Source: Rubrivirga litoralis (GTDB lineage: Bacteria > Bacteroidota > Rhodothermia > Rhodothermales > Rubricoccaceae). Taken from it: DNA of 64,000 nucleotides. The notes under the pieces were generated by a model, which worked only from the letters and a program-made list of their open reading frames with translations, made no database searches and was not told where the DNA came from. The DNA lies in the NCBI RefSeq assembly GCF_031846415.1, contig NZ_JAVRHT010000012.1:1-64000 (forward strand), in the 5' to 3' direction. Shown in pieces: positions 23,521-31,329 of this stretch. Each line of letters begins with the position of its first letter. Positions within the stretch are counted from its first letter, which is position 1. The translations under genes and the position numbers were made by a program.

Positions 23521-24981
23521 TCACGGTGTGAGCGCGTCAGGGCCGAGGCCGAACATCGCCTCCACCGATACGTGGACGGCCTCGCCCGCCTCGACGCGCG
23601 CCTCCGCCCGAGCGTCCAGCCCGCCCGCCGTGAACAGCACGGGCGTCACGCGCTCGACGCCCCCGGCCTCGGCCGCCACGAGCGCCCCGCGCCGGACCAG
23701 CGTGTCGAGGTCGCGCCCGTCGGCCCGGCCCCACTTGCACTCGCCGACCAGGAGCCCGCCCTTCCCGTCGAGCGCGACCACGTCGACCTCCTCGGCCGAG
23801 TCGCCCGTCCACCAGCTCCCCACCTGCATCGGCGCGAAGGGGAGGAGGGAGAGCGCGCCGTCGTCCCGGACGGCCCTCCGTGCGACCCACTGGCGGCACA
23901 CGTCCTCGAACACGCCCGCCACGTGGGTCTCGTCCAGCCGGGGCTCGACGGTTTGCTCCCACAGCGCCTCTGGCGGGACGAGAGACGCGAGGCCCTGCCC
24001 CCGTACGTCGGCCACGAACCGATGCCAAAACGCGAGGTAGGGGTCGGAGAGCCGGTACTGGACCCGCTTCGGGTTCGGGCGGGGGTACTCCGTGATCGGC
24101 GCCATGCGCTCGACGACGCCCATGCCGAGGAGCCAGTCGAGCGGGCGCTTCAGCGCGCTCGTCTGCTTGCCGACCCGGCTCGTGATCCGGCTCCACCGCC
24201 GCTCGCCCGAGGCGACGGCCTCGACGACGGAGTAGTGGACGGCGGCGTCGGAGAGGAAGGCGTCGAAGGCGTGGGCGGCCTCGTCGTAGAGCCGCCCCGA
24301 GGTGTCGAGCACGTGCCGCGCGACGTTCTCGCCCAGCGTCCGCCCGGGGTCGACGAGCGCGAGGTGGCCGGGGAGCCCGCCGAACACGGCGTAGAGCCGG
24401 ACCTTGTCGCGGGCGCTCCAGTCCGGCGCGAAGCGGGCCGCGTCGAGGGCGTCGAACGCCCGGACGTCGACGCGCGCTGTGCAGCGGCCGTAGAGGGGCT
24501 GGTCGGCCCCGACGAGCCGGTTCATCGCGCTCACGTGGCTTCCGCTCAGCACGAGCGTGACGCGCGTGTCGGTCGCCTGGTGGTCCCACCACGCCTGGAG
24601 GATGGACGGGAGGGCGGGGGCGGCGCCCGCGAGGTAGGGGAACTCATCGAGGACGAACGCGAACGGCTCGCCCGCGGCCCGCTCGACGACGTACTCGAGG
24701 ACGGCTTCCCAGTCGGGCAGCGAGACGCGGCGGAGCGCGGCGTCGTCGAACCGCTCGCCGAGCGCGCGGCTCACGTCGAGGAGCTGCTCGCGCTCGGTCT
24801 TCCGCGTGGCCTGGACGTAGAGGCCGCCCACGGCGCGGGCGAACCGCGTGAGCAGGAAGCTCTTCCCGGCCCGCCGACGACCGACGACGAGGACGAGCCC
24901 CGGCCCCCGCTCCTCGACGGCCCGGACGAGTTGGGACCACTCGCGGTCGCGGTCGAGGACGTCGGAGGGCTTGGCGATCAT
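23521..24981 (-). CDS. ATPase-DUF234 protein (PF01637/PF03008 type)
   Basis: 486 residues. N terminus MIAKPSDVLDRDREWSQL is the usual 'F-x-x-R-x-x-E-x-x-x-L' entry. Walker A is GRRRAGKS (34-41) and Walker B AFVLDEFPYL (about 110-119), followed by VTLVLSGSHVSAM and LYGRCTARVDVRAF, the sensor segment typical of this family. A winged helix (RWSRITSRVGKQTSALKRPL DWLLGMGVV) and then DPYLAFWHRFV lead to the C-terminal DUF234 domain, where EEVDVVALDGKGGLLVGECKWG has the E-x-D ... E-C-K layout of PD-(D/E)xK nucleases. The family is widespread in archaea and mobile elements. A homologue lies at 34260-35708. Role unknown; nuclease-type toxin or defence is plausible. Confidence 0.78.
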   Translation of the reverse strand: MIAKPSDVLDRDREWSQLVRAVEERGPGLVLVVGRRRAGKSFLLTRFARAVGGLYVQATRKTEREQLLDVSRALGERFDDAALRRVSLPDWEAVLEYVVERAAGEPFAFVLDEFPYLAGAAPALPSILQAWWDHQATDTRVTLVLSGSHVSAMNRLVGADQPLYGRCTARVDVRAFDALDAARFAPDWSARDKVRLYAVFGGLPGHLALVDPGRTLGENVARHVLDTSGRLYDEAAHAFDAFLSDAAVHYSVVEAVASGERRWSRITSRVGKQTSALKRPLDWLLGMGVVERMAPITEYPRPNPKRVQYRLSDPYLAFWHRFVADVRGQGLASLVPPEALWEQTVEPRLDETHVAGVFEDVCRQWVARRAVRDDGALSLLPFAPMQVGSWWTGDSAEEVDVVALDGKGGLLVGECKWGRADGRDLDTLVRRGALVAAEAGGVERVTPVLFTAGGLDARAEARVEAGEAVHVSVEAMFGLGPDALTP

Positions 24982-25069
24982 CGGGACGTGAGAGCGTCAT
25001 TCAATGTACTTCCATCGCTGTTACTAACACGGGAGGGACCGTATGGGTCGCTCCAAATCGGCGCAGCCG

Positions 25070-26941
25070 TCAATCCCCCCGCCCCAACGACTTCGCGGCC
25101 GTCTTCGCCGCAGCCTTCGCAGCGGACAGGCCGACCGACCCCACGCGGGCGCCGAGCGCCTTCCCTGCCGCGCCGTCCAGTCGGGCGGGTGTGATCCTGA
25201 CGCCGGGCGTGCGGGCTGAGCGTTCGCGGAGAGTCTCGCCGAGCCGTTCGAGCCGCGCTCTCACAGCGGCCGGTCCGAACTCGTCGATACCCACCCTCTG
25301 AGCTGGCGGCCGGACCCCAGACAGCTCGGACGACACCGCACGGTGGACCTCTCCGGCCCACTTCACCTCGGCCTCGGCCTTCCGGACGGTCTGCCGGGCC
25401 ACGACGAACGCGCGCCCGTGCTCCGCTGCCAGCGGCGCAGCGGTGCGCGCGGGCTCCGTCGTCGTTCCTCGGGTGAGGCTGTAGCGCGACGTGGCGGGCG
25501 TCGCCTTGAGCGCCCCGTATCGCTCGGGGTCGACGGCCGTCCGCTGGGCAGTTCGGTCCACGCCGTTAGACTGGACGTCGCTCAGGAAAGCCTGCGCCGC
25601 CTCTGACGGCTTCGCGTAGGTCTCCGCCATTGAGGCCCCGAACGCTCGCTTTGCCTCGGACGCGCGCGCCTGGGCGTCGCCGAGTCCTTTCTGGGCGGCT
25701 GAGAGGGCGCTCGCTGCGTTCTCCTCAATCCGGGCGACCGCCTGGAGCGCCTTCTCGCGCTCGGCCACCAGCCGGGCTGTTCGGGCGTGCTCTGTGACCG
25801 CGCGTTCCATCCGGTCGAGCCGCCCACCCCGACGGGCATCGCGTGCTCGCGACCGGGCCTCGAACGTGTGGCTCGCGTGGGACGCACTCCTTCGTTCCGC
25901 TCGGCCCTTTCCCGCCTCGCCAGAGGCCCTCGCCTCTTTCCGACTGGCGGCGCGCATGGCGGCGCGGCTCCCCGTTCTCAGAACGGTCCGGGCGAACACC
26001 TCGTCCGCGTCGCGCTCCCCGTCGGCGACGACCGACCGCCCGACGGCACGGCCCACTCGGCGCGTTCGGAGGGCGCTCCGCTTCAGCACACCCCGCCGCC
26101 TCTGGCGAATGCGGCTTCGCGCCCGTTCGGACACCGAGGGAGTCCGACTCACCTGAGGCCTCTGGCGTCCGCTCTGTCGCGCCCCGTGCTCTTGCGGGGA
26201 CACGGACCGAGACTGGACGCGGCCGGAGCGCTGGTGGGCCGTGAGGCTCCCGAGACGGGCTTCTAACCGAGGGCGGCCCACCGTCCGGCTCACCGACGAC
26301 AGTTTCGCCTCGCGCTTCCCGTCCGTCACGACGGCCCCTCGGCCGCGCCGCTCGATGCGGAGCCCCTTCGCCTGCAACCGGGCGTCGAGGTCGGCCCACG
26401 TCGGTGCCTCCTTGAAGTCGCCGAGCGCGCGGTCGCGGACCTCGCGCGCGAACCCCCGGTCGGTCTGGCCTCTAGCGCCAGCGGCGCGGGCGTTCCGGCC
26501 CGTCCACCTCAGCCCGAGCTCTCGCTCCTGGCGCTCGACCGACGCCCGGAGCCGACGCCGGTCGTTGGACGTGGACCACGCGCGTCCGTCCGGCCCGACG
26601 CGGTTGACCATCACGTGGACGTGGGCGTGCTCGCGGTCCACGTGCCGCACGACGAGGGCCTGGTGGTCCTCCAGCCCGACGTCGCGGAGCGTGCGGTCGA
26701 CCGCCGCCCGGACTTCGGCCTCGGTCGGGTTGTCGGACGGATCGAACGCGATCGTGAGGTGGTAGACCGGCTTCTGGGTTTGGGCCGAGAGCCCGGCCTG
26801 CTCGCTCATCTCGGCGACCACGCCGGGCACGTCGTCCGCGAACACGTTCCGCGTCTCGATCCACCCGACGCGCTCCTCGCCCCCGCCGAGGTAGCCCGAC
26901 AGTTTCGAGAAGCTAGCCTGGGTACTGGCGCTCGCGACCAC
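25070..26941 (-). CDS. mobA: MobA/VirD2-type relaxase
   Basis: A 623-residue relaxase that nicks oriT and pilots the strand. GTG start at 26941. Tyr17 in SKLSGYLGG is the likely nicking tyrosine. The metal-binding signature is RHVDREHAHVHVMVNRV with H100, D102, H105, H107, H109 and N113 (the H-x-D-x-x-H-x-H-x-H/N motif of PF03432). VYHLTIAFDPSDNPTEAEV is motif II-like. The C-terminal ~400 residues are Arg/Ala-rich helices without a helicase or primase motif. The gene follows mobC by 3 bp and ends a three-gene leftward operon (M23 peptidase, mobC, mobA). It carries three copies of the GCCTCTGGCG decamer (25918, 26098, 26158). Confidence 0.88.
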   Translation of the reverse strand: MVASASTQASFSKLSGYLGGGEERVGWIETRNVFADDVPGVVAEMSEQAGLSAQTQKPVYHLTIAFDPSDNPTEAEVRAAVDRTLRDVGLEDHQALVVRHVDREHAHVHVMVNRVGPDGRAWSTSNDRRRLRASVERQERELGLRWTGRNARAAGARGQTDRGFAREVRDRALGDFKEAPTWADLDARLQAKGLRIERRGRGAVVTDGKREAKLSSVSRTVGRPRLEARLGSLTAHQRSGRVQSRSVSPQEHGARQSGRQRPQVSRTPSVSERARSRIRQRRRGVLKRSALRTRRVGRAVGRSVVADGERDADEVFARTVLRTGSRAAMRAASRKEARASGEAGKGRAERRSASHASHTFEARSRARDARRGGRLDRMERAVTEHARTARLVAEREKALQAVARIEENAASALSAAQKGLGDAQARASEAKRAFGASMAETYAKPSEAAQAFLSDVQSNGVDRTAQRTAVDPERYGALKATPATSRYSLTRGTTTEPARTAAPLAAEHGRAFVVARQTVRKAEAEVKWAGEVHRAVSSELSGVRPPAQRVGIDEFGPAAVRARLERLGETLRERSARTPGVRITPARLDGAAGKALGARVGSVGLSAAKAAAKTAAKSLGRGD

Positions 26942-26944
26942 GGC

Positions 26945-27325
26945 TTACTCGAGACCTGTCAACACTCGGCGGAGGTGGTCGAGCGAGTCCGCGAGCTCGG
27001 CTTCTGGCGGCGCCGCGCCCGACGTGTTCGCGGTCCGCGCGAGTTGGTTGAGGTTGACCCCGATCCGCCGAAGGAGCACGCGCGTCTCGCGGTCGGCCCG
27101 CGCCGTGACCGGGCGGCCGAGAGAGCGTCGGCGAACGTACTCGGAGACGGTGATCCCGGCCTCGGTCGCGGCGGCCCGGAGGTCGGCTTTCTCGGCCCCG
27201 CTCACGCGGACCTCAACCTTCTCGCCACGACGGACGCCCGGCGGTCGGCCACCTTTTTTGCGAGGCTTCCGAGCGGTGGTGGGGGCGGTCTCGGGAGGGG
27301 GAGAGGTGCTGGCGCCGTCCGTCAT
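26945..27325 (-). CDS. mobC: MobC-like relaxosome accessory protein
   Basis: 126 residues from ATG 27325. A Thr/Pro/Lys-rich tail (ARKPRKKGGRPPGVRRGEK) precedes a ribbon-helix-helix-type DNA-binding region VEVRVSGAEKADLRAAATEA-GITVSEYVRRRSLGR, then VLLRRIGVNLNQLARTAN, which is the MobC signature (PF05713: 'N-x-N-Q-x-A'). MobC helps separate the oriT strands for the relaxase. Its ATG overlaps the stop of the M23 peptidase (ATGA), and mobA starts 3 bp after its stop. Confidence 0.85.
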   Translation of the reverse strand: MTDGASTSPPPETAPTTARKPRKKGGRPPGVRRGEKVEVRVSGAEKADLRAAATEAGITVSEYVRRRSLGRPVTARADRETRVLLRRIGVNLNQLARTANTSGAAPPEAELADSLDHLRRVLTGLE

Positions 27326-28161
27326 CGCGCCTCCTGGTCTCGACTCCTTGAGCCCGCCGGGAACGGCGGTGCGAATGCGGCCCGAGCCCGTGGTAGGAGA
27401 CCTACGCGCGACCTGGCCGGTCGGGGTTCTCGTCCTGACGAGAACATAACTTGCCAGGAACCATCGGCCTCCCGCGTGTGGCGCTCGCCAGCGCGGAGGA
27501 AAACGGCCGGATCGAGCGGTCGGCCCGAGGCGTCGCGGACCTCGAAGTGGAGGTGGGGACCGGTCGAGGTGCCGTCTCGTCCTGGCACGCCACCGCTGGC
27601 CCCGAGCGGCTGGCCGCGCCGAACTCGGACCCCTCGCCGGAGCCCCCGACTCGTCGAGGACAGGTGCGCGTAGAGGCTCCGCCGATGGACCGTTCCGAGG
27701 GCTCCCGTGTGGTCGACCTCGACGACGAGCCCGTACCCGGACCGCCTGCCCACGGAGCGAACGACGCCAGAGGTCACGGCCCGAACGGTCGTGCCGAGGG
27801 GGACTGCCAGATCGACGCCGTCGTGGTGCCGGGTCCGACCGGAAACCGGGTGCCGTCGCCATCCGAACGGCGAGCTGACGGGGCCTCTGACGGGAGGCGA
27901 GATCGACGCCACCGGGCGCCGCGTGACCCGCTGGACCGGAGGGGCCACTCGGCGCGGGACGGTGAGATGCTCCGGGCGTCGCGAGTCCTGCTCGGGAGCC
28001 TCGATCTCAGTCAGACCCAGAGCCGCCGTGACGGGCGCGAGCTGGCGGAGGGCCTCGCCGTTCGGTGAGCTGGCGAGTGGGACGGCCACCGCTGCGACGA
28101 AGACCGCGAGGTGGGCGATTCGCCGGAGCCGCTGGCCGGAAGGGGGGCGGGGTGGAAGCAC
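27322..28161 (-). CDS. M23-family peptidoglycan endopeptidase
   Basis: 279 residues, GTG start at 28161. Residues 13-32 are a hydrophobic signal or anchor (RIAHLAVFVAAVAVPLASSP). The M23/LytM domain covers about 88-220: GPVSSPFGWRRHPVSGRTRH, the zinc site H113-x3-D117 in HHDGVDLAVP, and HLHFEVRD (H203, H205). YGLVVEVDH and LYAHLS are also canonical. It would cut cross-links to open the murein for the conjugation channel or to remodel the wall during transfer. It is the first gene of the mobilization operon, coupled to mobC by an ATGA overlap, a link that supports a transfer role. Confidence 0.85.
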   Translation of the reverse strand: MLPPRPPSGQRLRRIAHLAVFVAAVAVPLASSPNGEALRQLAPVTAALGLTEIEAPEQDSRRPEHLTVPRRVAPPVQRVTRRPVASISPPVRGPVSSPFGWRRHPVSGRTRHHDGVDLAVPLGTTVRAVTSGVVRSVGRRSGYGLVVEVDHTGALGTVHRRSLYAHLSSTSRGLRRGVRVRRGQPLGASGGVPGRDGTSTGPHLHFEVRDASGRPLDPAVFLRAGERHTREADGSWQVMFSSGREPRPARSRVGLLPRARAAFAPPFPAGSRSRDQEAR

Positions 28162-28344
28162 GGAGACCGGGCGTCATGACACGTCACCTCGCACAGCGCG
28201 CCCGAGCTTCGGGGCGGCTCACGTGCCCTGACGAAAACTGCTCTCGGGCGTAGCGGGCCGCGCTCGACACGCGGATTTGACGTCTGAGCGTTTCTCCACC
28301 CGTTCCAGACACCGACGGCGGCGGTTCCTCGCGCCTCAGCGAGA

Positions 28345-28604
28345 CCAAAGGCACCCCTTTCCAGGGCGAAGGGTACCAGTTTACAGGGCGCCCCTCCGAG
28401 ACCATCGGGATCGCGCCGTCCGGCACCGGGAAGGCCGATCCTCTGACCTCGCCCAAAGGCGTCGGGGTTGAGAGGTACCGGTTTGCGGGGCCAAAGGTAC
28501 CCGTTTACAGGATGGTGTCTCCAAAGGCACCGGTTTACGGGGGCAGACCAGCTCAGACGCTGCCGTAGTGAGCGCTCGACCCTCGAAAGGTCCCCGTTTA
28601 CAGG
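28345..28604 (+). repeat. Iteron family A, six 22-bp copies
   Basis: Copies at 28345-28366, 28367-28388, 28469-28490, 28491-28512, 28521-28542 and 28583-28604 share the pattern CCAAAGGTACC-CGTTTACAGG. Two pairs abut at exactly 22 bp, one intercopy distance is 30 bp, and the rest are looser. Copies differ at 3-6 positions. The core 'AGGT....CGTTT.C.GG' is shared with family B. Evenly phased direct repeats upstream of a Rep_3 gene are initiator binding sites; the irregular spacing suggests an incompatibility or copy-control region, or a relic of a second replicon. Confidence 0.75.
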
Positions 28605-28670
28605 AGAGTGCTCGGGAAGCACTCGTAGCCAGGGCGACGCACCGGCTACGTCGGAAGACGTACGGTCTTC

Positions 28671-28690
28671 CCCGCAAACGTCCACCTATC
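28671..28690 (-). repeat. Inverted family-B iteron
   Basis: GATAGGTGGACGTTTGCGGG in reverse orientation, 340 bp from the main family-B array. A further inverted, diverged copy (CGGGTGGACGCTTGCAGGG on the - strand) lies at 29408-29426 within the rep coding region. Confidence 0.7.
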
Positions 28691-28957
28691 GGGCGGGGAC
28701 CCGGATACGGTGCCCGTCGGAACCGTCGTCGACGGCCTCTGGCGTCCAGGTCTCGGATGCTGAGGCGGCGGCACGCGCCCGTCCCCGGTCAGGGGTTGGG
28801 GGACACGACAGTCGATTTCCGGCATCGACGGTAGCCGTCGGAATGGTGGAGTCCGGACTGACCAGCGTGAGCCTCCGGCGGGTCGGGATGCGCTCTGGAC
28901 GTGGGGGCCTTTGCCTTTCTCCACTCTCATCCTCAACGAACGCGACCCCGCGTCGTC

Positions 28958-28993
28958 GTTTAATAACCTTTAGAAGATGTTTAATACGTTTAG
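28958..28993. other. AT-rich segment, probable DNA unwinding element
   Basis: About 36 bp of strongly AT-biased sequence in otherwise GC-rich DNA, with the repeat GTTTAATA occurring twice (28958-28965 and 28979-28986). It sits 40 bp before the family-B iterons, where an unwinding element is expected in Rep_3 origins. Confidence 0.6.
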
Positions 28994-29031
28994 GGGTGCT
29001 CATCCTGTTGCGGCGCAACGAGATCCGGGGG

Positions 29032-29294
29032 CAAAGGTGGACGTTTGCGGGGTGATAGGTGGACACCTGCGGGGCGTTAGGTGGACGTTTGCGGGGCGAC
29101 AGGTGGACGGATGCGGGGAGATAGGTGGACGTTTGCGGGGAGCGGCGCTGTCCGCGCTGGGTCGCGTACAAAAGGACGTGGAATCGGCCCTGATAGCACC
29201 TGTGGGCCGATCTATCGGAAAGCGTCTCCGTTCGCGTTTGTGGCCCCGAGAGATAGGTGGACGTTTGCGGGGCGTTAGGTGGACGTTTGCAGGG
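29032..29294 (+). repeat. Iteron family B, seven 21/22-bp copies
   Basis: Copies of GATAGGTGGACGTTTGCGGG(G) start at 29032, 29054, 29076, 29098, 29120, then 29252 and 29274. Every neighbouring pair inside a cluster is spaced exactly 22 bp (two helical turns), so bound initiators would lie on one face of the helix. The five-copy block adjoins the AT-rich segment and is the likely origin core. The two-copy block (29252-29294) ends 14 bp before the rep start codon and probably serves autorepression of rep. Confidence 0.85.
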
Positions 29295-29308
29295 AGCGGG
29301 GTCTGGTT

Positions 29309-30793
29309 ATGACGAGCGCTTTCTCCCAAATCGCCCCGCATGAGGCCTTAAAGACCGATTCTAGCCGCGTCGGTGGCTCGCGTTGTCAGGACTCCGCAGT
29401 GTCCGTACCCTGCAAGCGTCCACCCGTCCGATCCAAGGGGGCCGACCGCCTCCGGAGCCTTCTAGCCGGTCACGTGAACGGAGCCGAAATCAAGAAACAC
29501 GTCGGGGCCGTCCACGTCCGCGGTGCGCTCTCGCTCCTCGAGCGGAAGGTCTCGAACGTCCTGCTGCTCAACGCCTACGACGAGCTCGACGACCCGACGG
29601 TGGCTGAGCACTCGATCAACTTGCCCGTGCTGGCCGACGTCGTCGGGTTCGACTCGAAGGACTCGAAGAAGCTCAAGAACGCCCTCCGCGCGCTCGTCGA
29701 TTACAAGATCGAGTGGGACGTGCTGGGCGAGGGCGACGACGAGGGCGAGTGGGGCGTGAGCTCGTTCCTGGCCTCGGCCCGCGTCGAGCGCCGGACCGGC
29801 GTGTGCACGTACTCGTACCCGGCCCCGCTCCGGCGGCGGCTGGCGAACCCCCAGATCTACGCCCGGATCAACCTCTCGGTCCAGACCCGGTTCGCGAGCA
29901 CGTACGCGCTCGCGCTTTACGAGAACTGCCTCCGGTTCCGGAAAGTGGGCTCGACGGGCTTCCTCGCGCTCGAGACGTGGCGGGGGCTCCTGGGCGTCGA
30001 GGAGGGCGAGTACGAGGAGTACAAGTACTTCAACAAGCGCGTGCTCAAGCCCGCCGTGTCCGGGGTGAACGCGCACTCCGACATCCGCGTCGAGATGGTG
30101 ACCCGGAAGGAGGGGCGCCGGATCGTCGCCGTCAAGTTCCTGGTGTCCGAGGCGCCGGAGGGGCTCTCGGGCGACCCGTCCGACGTGGCCGAGGCGCTCG
30201 GGGCGGCGGTGCTCCCCGACCCCCGCGAGCTGGCGCCGGAGCCCGCCGAGCTGCTGGCGCCGGTCCAGCTCAAGCTCGTCGAGTTCGGGCTCTCCGACGC
30301 CCAGGCGCTCGACCTCTCGACGGAGTTCGACGCCGACCGTGTCGAGCGCAACCTGGGCTACGTCGAGGCCAAGCTGGCCGCGGGCGACGACGTCAAGAAC
30401 TTGGCCGCGTACACGGTCGCCGCCGTCCGCGGCGACTACGAGCGCGGCGACCGCGCGGCCCGGCGGAAGCGGGGGGAGGCCAAGGCGAAGGGTCCGAAGG
30501 CGTCCGATCAGCCGGGGCTCTTCCCCACGGCCGAGGTCGTCGCCGTCCGCTCCCTCGGGGAAGAGGACGCCGCCGAGGGCCGCCAACTCGACGCGGCCAT
30601 CGCCGCGCTCTCGGACGCCGACCGGGCGGTGCTCGACACCGAGGCGGTTGCCCTGCTCCGGGAGCAGGGGAGCGGGTGGTGGCGCGAGGTTGAGGGGGCC
30701 GTGGAGTCGGGGGAGACGGAAGGGCTTGGCATCGCCGTCCGGTCCGTGCTCCGGGTGGCGCGCCGGGACGTGATGCGGGAGCGGGCCGCGTGA
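29309..30793 (+). CDS. rep: Rep_3-family plasmid replication initiator
   Basis: 494 residues from ATG 29309 (MTSAFSQIAPHEALK). The region HVGAVHVRGALSLLERKVSNVLLLNAYDEL begins the first winged-helix domain of RepA/RepE-type initiators (PF01051); LPVLADVVGFDSKDSKKLKNALRALVDYKIEWDVL and then FLASARVERRTGVCTYSYPAPLRRRL follow the family, with YALALYENCLRF at the domain junction. The second winged helix is WRGLLGVEEGEYEEYKYFNKRVLKPAVSGVNAHSDIRVEM. The C-terminal ~200 residues, including a Lys/Arg segment (RRKRGEAKAKGPK), are an extension. Seven iterons lie immediately upstream. It is followed by an overlapping antitoxin-like gene. Confidence 0.88.
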   Translation: MTSAFSQIAPHEALKTDSSRVGGSRCQDSAVSVPCKRPPVRSKGADRLRSLLAGHVNGAEIKKHVGAVHVRGALSLLERKVSNVLLLNAYDELDDPTVAEHSINLPVLADVVGFDSKDSKKLKNALRALVDYKIEWDVLGEGDDEGEWGVSSFLASARVERRTGVCTYSYPAPLRRRLANPQIYARINLSVQTRFASTYALALYENCLRFRKVGSTGFLALETWRGLLGVEEGEYEEYKYFNKRVLKPAVSGVNAHSDIRVEMVTRKEGRRIVAVKFLVSEAPEGLSGDPSDVAEALGAAVLPDPRELAPEPAELLAPVQLKLVEFGLSDAQALDLSTEFDADRVERNLGYVEAKLAAGDDVKNLAAYTVAAVRGDYERGDRAARRKRGEAKAKGPKASDQPGLFPTAEVVAVRSLGEEDAAEGRQLDAAIAALSDADRAVLDTEAVALLREQGSGWWREVEGAVESGETEGLGIAVRSVLRVARRDVMRERAA

Positions 30794-31212
30794 GACCGAC
30801 CCCGCGCGTGCCGGTCCGAGAGGCGTTCCCGGAGCTCGGGTACGGCGTAGCCGACACGGTCCGAGCGCTGAGGGATGGGCTCCCAGCCTCGCGCGCTGAC
30901 GCATTGGCGTCGGCGTTGGATCTCCCGGTGTCGCGAGTCGCCGAGCTCCTCGGGGTGTCCGCCTCGACGCTCTCCCGACGCCGACGCTCGGGGCGGCTGG
31001 GCCGGTCCGAGAGCGAGCGGGTCTACCGCTTCGGGCAGCTCGTCGAACGAGCGGCGGAGGCGTTCGGGACGATGGAGGTCGGTTCCGAATGGCTGAAGCG
31101 GCCGAACTGGGCGCTCGGCCGTGAGGCGCCTATCGAGTACGCCGACACAGAGCCCGGCGCGCTCCAGGTCGACCGCGTGATCGGCCGGATCGAGCATGGG
31201 ATTCCCCCGTAG
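30790..31212 (+). CDS. Xre/MbcA/ParS-type antitoxin-like protein
   Basis: 140 residues, GTG 30790 overlapping the rep TGA (GTGA), so it is translated with the initiator. An N-terminal helix-turn-helix (LPVSRVAELLGVSASTLSRRRRSGRLGRSESERVYRF) is joined to a C-terminal domain GTMEVGSEWLKRPNWALGREAPIEYADTEPGALQVDRVIGRIEHG, the toxin-binding domain of Xre antitoxins in RES-Xre (DUF2384) systems ('W-L..P...L.G..P......T..G...V...L.RI..G'). The usual RES-domain NAD-degrading toxin does not follow. It may be an orphan antitoxin used as regulator of rep, or it may pair with the unknown gene at 31330. Confidence 0.78.
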   Translation: MRPTPRVPVREAFPELGYGVADTVRALRDGLPASRADALASALDLPVSRVAELLGVSASTLSRRRRSGRLGRSESERVYRFGQLVERAAEAFGTMEVGSEWLKRPNWALGREAPIEYADTEPGALQVDRVIGRIEHGIPP

Positions 31213-31267
31213 CGGGTGTCGACCCGCACGGCGAGTGGCCGCACCGGGTATTCCACCCTGGGGTGAT

Positions 31268-31287
31268 GTTTCACCGTGCGGTGAAAC
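31268..31287. promoter_or_regulatory. Operator-like 20-bp inverted repeat
   Basis: GTTTCACCG-TG-CGGTGAAAC has perfect 9-bp arms. Two smaller palindromes precede it: GCGGGT-GTCG-ACCCGC at 31212-31227, directly after the antitoxin stop, and CACCC-TG-GGGTG at 31254-31265. The cluster lies between the antitoxin and the next gene and is a likely control region for the latter, possibly bound by the antitoxin. Confidence 0.55.
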
Positions 31288-31329
31288 CTGTCAGCGGGCA
31301 GAAAACGGTGGTCGGGACTTGCAGACGAT

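Larger units (their letters stand above)
28162..29308. other. Plasmid replication origin region
   Basis: A 1.15-kb gene-free region between the mobilization operon and the initiator gene. It contains two iteron families (listed separately), an AT-rich patch, and the probable rep promoter. oriT may also lie here, close to the start of the mobilization operon (28162-28330), but I could not assign a nick site. The whole layout (iterons, AT-rich DNA, Rep_3 gene) fits an iteron-controlled theta origin. Confidence 0.75.

Noticed and set aside
28345..29294. CRISPR array
   Set aside because: The repeats are direct 22-bp iterons without unique 30-40-bp spacers, next to a Rep_3 initiator, and no cas genes are present.
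29462..30904. 480-codon - strand frame opposite rep
   Set aside because: Shadow of the rep gene with long leucine/arginine runs and no recognisable domain.
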